This document shows, piece after piece, positions 61,775 to 64,000 of a DNA stretch of 64,000 nt. The DNA comes from AP-15 sp963703665 (GTDB taxonomy: Bacteria; Pseudomonadota; Alphaproteobacteria; ATCC43930; CGMCC-115725). Below the pieces are notes generated by a model. That model made no database searches, was not told the origin of the DNA, and saw nothing but the letters and a program-made list of their open reading frames with translations. The position numbers and the translations under genes were made by a program. Each line of letters opens with the position of its first letter. Position 1 is the first letter of the stretch. Location of the stretch: positions 124,001 to 188,000 of the forward strand of contig CAVPFB010000007.1 of assembly GCA_963703665.1 (NCBI GenBank). Direction: 5' to 3'.

Positions 61775-61787
61775 CATTGCCTACAAT
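61760..61787 (+). promoter_or_regulatory. Candidate promoter of a small inserted gene
   Basis: CTGACT at 61760-61765 and TACAAT at 61782-61787 with a 16-bp spacer, in an AT-richer stretch just before the next small reading frame. Moderate match, assigned by eye. Confidence 0.3.
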
Positions 61788-61793
61788 GCAGCC

Positions 61794-62034
61794 GTGATCC
61801 CACACGCGTCAACCTTGTTTGCGCGGTCACTCTATGTTGCGCTCGGCAGCATTCTTTTCGGAATGGGTGTTTTTATCGCCTGGTTGGAGGTATATCGCCC
61901 TTTTCGATCCAATCTGGTGGGATCGCCGGGATGCGTTGCGGCAGGGTCGGCGGCGAAGGTCGCGACGGTGGCGATGGACCTACCTGATCTGGCTGCTGGC
62001 TCTCTGCTTGATGCCAATTCGTTCGGGGGCGTGA
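61794..62034 (+). pseudogene. Small membrane protein, possibly frameshifted
   Basis: GTG 61794 reads SLYVALGSILFGMGVFIAWL, one transmembrane helix. Near 61,890 the other frame continues YIALFDPIWWDRRDALRQGR, RRSRRWRWTYLIWLLALCLM with a second helix, and stops at 62034. The two pieces together give about 80 residues with two helices around a strongly basic loop. Low certainty; either frame alone is also possible. Confidence 0.35.
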
Positions 62035-62171
62035 CTGCCGGCGCAGCCCCAACAATCTCACCGGCGTGTGTGAGAACGACACCTACTGACGCATCATATC
62101 GACTGTCAAGGTGTAGCTACTGGATGTTGTAGCCAAGAAGTAACCAAAATCCGGCCCGTTGGTCGTAACCG

Positions 62172-62195
62172 AACCCGCCCTTTGGCGGGTTTTTC
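62172..62195 (+). terminator. Rho-independent terminator before the capsid gene
   Basis: Perfect 8-bp stem AACCCGCC / GGCGGGTT with a CTTT loop, followed by TTTTCTTT. It lies 29 bp before the capsid start and would end transcription of the small membrane-protein genes, or attenuate readthrough from the upstream structural operon. Confidence 0.85.
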
Positions 62196-62223
62196 TTTGC
62201 CCCCCTTTCGGGAGGAACTGTTG

Positions 62224-63723
62224 ATGAGTTCAATCACCCAGGAATCGCTGGAGCTGCTGAAGAGGGCTCTGGCGTCACCGAACGACGCGCTCGCCAAGTC
62301 GATCTCGACCGCGACCGGCCTCGTCGCCTACGATCTGCAGGCGCCGGCCAAGAATCTCTATCCGTTCGTAACCCCGATCAGGAACGTCATGCCGCGGGTC
62401 GGCGGCGGCACCGGCACGGCGACCAATTGGCGCCAGGTCAACGCCATCATCGGCTCCGGCTTCGACGCGATGGGATGGGTCCCGGAAGGCCAGCGCTCGG
62501 GCCAGATGTCGTATTCGACCTCGAGCAAATCGGCCACTTTCGTGACCATCGGCGAGGAAGACGCCGCAACCTTCGAAGCGATCTCAGCCGGCCGCCAGTT
62601 TGAAGACATCCAAGCGCTGATGACCTTCCGCCTGCTGCAGAAGATGATGCTGAAGGAGGAGATGGCGATCCTCGCCGGCAACGCCTCGCTGCAGCTCGGC
62701 ACCCCGGCGACGCCGGTGCTGTCGGCGTCCGGCACCGGCGCGACGCTCCCGACCGCGACCTATTACGTCAAGGTCGTGGAACTGACCCTTGAGGGCTACC
62801 AGAATTCCAGCGTGTCCAACGGTGTCGCCACCACCAAGATGATAACCGGCGTCGACAACAAGACCTTTACCCTCGGCGGCGGCTCTTCCAATATCAGCGC
62901 CGAGGCCAGCGTGGCCGTGACGCTCGGCCAGACCCTCTACTGCAGCGTCACTACGATCCAGGGCGCGATCGCCTATGCCTGGTACGTCTCGACCTCCACC
63001 GGGACCGAGACCTTGCAGGCGATCACCACGATCAACAGCCTCGCGATCTCGGCGCCGCTGTCGACCGGCAACCAGTCGCAGACCGCGGTCACGACCGATA
63101 ACTCGGCCAATCCGAGCTATGCCTACGACGGGTTGCTGACCACCGCGCTGAAGAATGGGTCGAACGCCTATGTCAATATCCTGCCGGCCGGCACGGCAGG
63201 TACCGGCACGACGCTGACCCCATCGGGCCGCGGCTCGGTCGTCGAGATCGACACGATGTTCCAGACGATGTGGAACAATTTCGAGCTATCGCCGACCGTG
63301 CTCTATGTCAACGCCCAGGAACTGAAAAACATTACGACAAAGGTGTTGTCGAACAGTTCCGGGCCGTTGCTGCGCTACGACACGCCGGCCGATGGCAGCC
63401 AGGGCGAGTACCAGCTGACCGCGTCCGGGGTGGTGCAGTTCTACTACAACCCGTTCGCCATCTATGGCGGGCTGCGCATCCCGATCAAGATCCACCCGCG
63501 GGTCCCGCCGGGCACGATCATCGGTTGGGCCGAGAACCTGCCGATCCAGTACCAGTCTAACGAAGTCCCGAACGTCGCCGAGGTCAAGACCCGGCAGGAC
63601 TATTACCAAATCGACTGGCCAATCGTGACCCGCCAGCGCCAGGTCGGCGTTTATGCCGAAGAGGTGCTGGCGGTCTACGCGCCGTTTGCGATGGGTGTCA
63701 TCACCAACATCACCAACGGCTGA
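62224..63723 (+). CDS. Phage major capsid protein with an inserted Ig-like domain
   Basis: 499 residues from ATG 62224 with GGGAGGA upstream. The N-terminal part (SSITQESLELLKRALASPND, QAPAKNLYPFVTPIRNVMPR, TATNWRQVNAIIG, ISAGRQFEDIQALMTFRLLQ) and the C-terminal part (FQTMWNNFELSPTVLYVNAQ, YNPFAIYGGLRIPIKIHPRV, WPIVTRQRQVGVYAEEVLAV) read as an HK97-fold capsid. Between about residues 160 and 310 lies a Thr/Ser-rich beta domain (ATYYVKVVELTLEGYQNSSV, TLYCSVTTIQGAIAYAWYVS), an Ig/FN3-like surface insertion seen in some phage capsids. The N-terminus lacks a long scaffold region, which the upstream XkdF-type protein may supply. Confidence 0.75.
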   Translation: MSSITQESLELLKRALASPNDALAKSISTATGLVAYDLQAPAKNLYPFVTPIRNVMPRVGGGTGTATNWRQVNAIIGSGFDAMGWVPEGQRSGQMSYSTSSKSATFVTIGEEDAATFEAISAGRQFEDIQALMTFRLLQKMMLKEEMAILAGNASLQLGTPATPVLSASGTGATLPTATYYVKVVELTLEGYQNSSVSNGVATTKMITGVDNKTFTLGGGSSNISAEASVAVTLGQTLYCSVTTIQGAIAYAWYVSTSTGTETLQAITTINSLAISAPLSTGNQSQTAVTTDNSANPSYAYDGLLTTALKNGSNAYVNILPAGTAGTGTTLTPSGRGSVVEIDTMFQTMWNNFELSPTVLYVNAQELKNITTKVLSNSSGPLLRYDTPADGSQGEYQLTASGVVQFYYNPFAIYGGLRIPIKIHPRVPPGTIIGWAENLPIQYQSNEVPNVAEVKTRQDYYQIDWPIVTRQRQVGVYAEEVLAVYAPFAMGVITNITNG

Positions 63724-63725
63724 TC

Positions 63726-64000
63726 TTGCCGCCCGAGCTGATAGCGCTGCGTGCCGTGTTCGGCCAGGACGAGGCCAATCACGGCACGGCGCGCTATCGC
63801 GTCGACGGTGCGGGGCTGGTGCATGTACCCCCGGCAGTTGTCGTTTTTTTGATCAGCAAAGGAGGGTTCGCCTTGGCGAAGACGACCGCTGTTGCAGCCG
63901 CCGAAGCCTACCCTAACGAAACCGAGCGAAATTGCCTGGTGCGGCTGCATCACGACGATGCCGCCGGATGCAGCTACGCTGGATGCAACTATCCAAGCGA
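63726..64000 (+). CDS. Small phage protein, 3' end outside window
   Basis: TTG 63726, 2 bp after the capsid stop, opens a frame that runs off the right edge. PPELIALRAVFGQDEANHGT, YRVDGAGLVHVPPAVVVFLI and AYPNETERNCLVRLHHDDAA, then CSYAGCNYPS. The VPP-x-VVxFLIxKGGF core is typical of small proteins that follow the capsid gene in related phages. Function unknown; partial. Confidence 0.5.
   Translation, partial: MPPELIALRAVFGQDEANHGTARYRVDGAGLVHVPPAVVVFLISKGGFALAKTTAVAAAEAYPNETERNCLVRLHHDDAAGCSYAGCNYPS

Larger units (their letters stand above)
39128..64000. mobile_element. Prophage (left part; continues beyond window)
   Basis: From the S24 repressor to the right edge the gene content is that of a tailed phage: divergent repressor and early genes, terS, terL, portal, XkdF-type protease, major capsid, many small coupled genes and fibre, spike and lectin-like proteins. 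The left boundary lies in the 59 bp between clpB and the repressor, or just inside it. No integrase, att repeat or tRNA target was seen, so the integration site and right boundary are unknown. Signs of decay or sequencing error are frequent. Gene order around terL-portal-protease-capsid is interrupted by exported fibre-type genes, unlike RcGTA-type gene transfer agents. Confidence 0.85.

Noticed and set aside
39128..64000. RcGTA-type gene transfer agent
   Set aside because: A CI-like repressor, an SOS-linked early gene, and a large fibre and lyase block are present, while the typical GTA gene order is not.

Overview
The window comes from a high-GC alphaproteobacterium, probably Rhodospirillales or Hyphomicrobiales-like. 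The evidence is the company of genes: a mitofilin-like inner-membrane protein next to hemD, an MbfA-type ferritin/VIT1 iron exporter, fused indolepyruvate ferredoxin oxidoreductase, glcDEF, the long zinc-free form of ribosomal protein L36, and the order prfA-prmC-DUF4167-clpB. No tRNA, rRNA or CRISPR array was seen.

Positions 1 to about 39,070 are chromosomal housekeeping and catabolism. From left to right they hold: a truncated mitofilin gene and hemD; a periplasmic SIMPL protein behind a REP-like palindrome; a frameshifted thiE; a PimF/PimC/PimD-like beta-oxidation block; a zinc-ribbon protein and MbfA; htpG; a degP with an in-frame amber codon; a helix-turn-helix protein; a D-lactate-dehydrogenase-like flavoprotein; the fused indolepyruvate oxidoreductase; a second, frameshifted degP; glycerate 2-kinase and pyruvate kinase; a ClC channel; a GT2/VTT membrane pair; glcDEF; rpmJ; hisS-prfA-prmC-DUF4167; and clpB. 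Glycolate oxidase, glycerate 2-kinase and pyruvate kinase together suggest a two-carbon (glycolate/glyoxylate) salvage route ending in pyruvate.

Positions about 39,130 to the right edge are a tailed-phage prophage that is not complete in the window (no integrase, tail tube, tape measure or att site seen). It starts with a divergently transcribed XRE/S24 repressor and an operator-rich promoter. Two small early genes follow: one with a GcrA-like Cys/His motif, and a DUF6456-type gene directly behind a perfect alphaproteobacterial LexA box. A strong promoter then precedes terS and terL. Before, and interleaved with, the expected portal, XkdF-type protease and capsid genes lies an unusual block of tail-spike, fibre and lectin-like proteins. 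Seven of them begin with apparent Sec or Tat export signals, including a four-repeat pectate-lyase-like spike and a large lyase-like protein that resembles exo-rhamnogalacturonan lyases. This exported virion module is the most unusual part of the window.

The sequence also carries many single-base reading-frame breaks (about 13 indels and one nonsense codon, in thiE, both degP genes, prmC, portal, the lyase-like gene, the XkdF protease and small genes). Protein homology runs straight across almost all of them. They may be sequencing or assembly errors or very recent pseudogenisation; this cannot be decided from the sequence alone.
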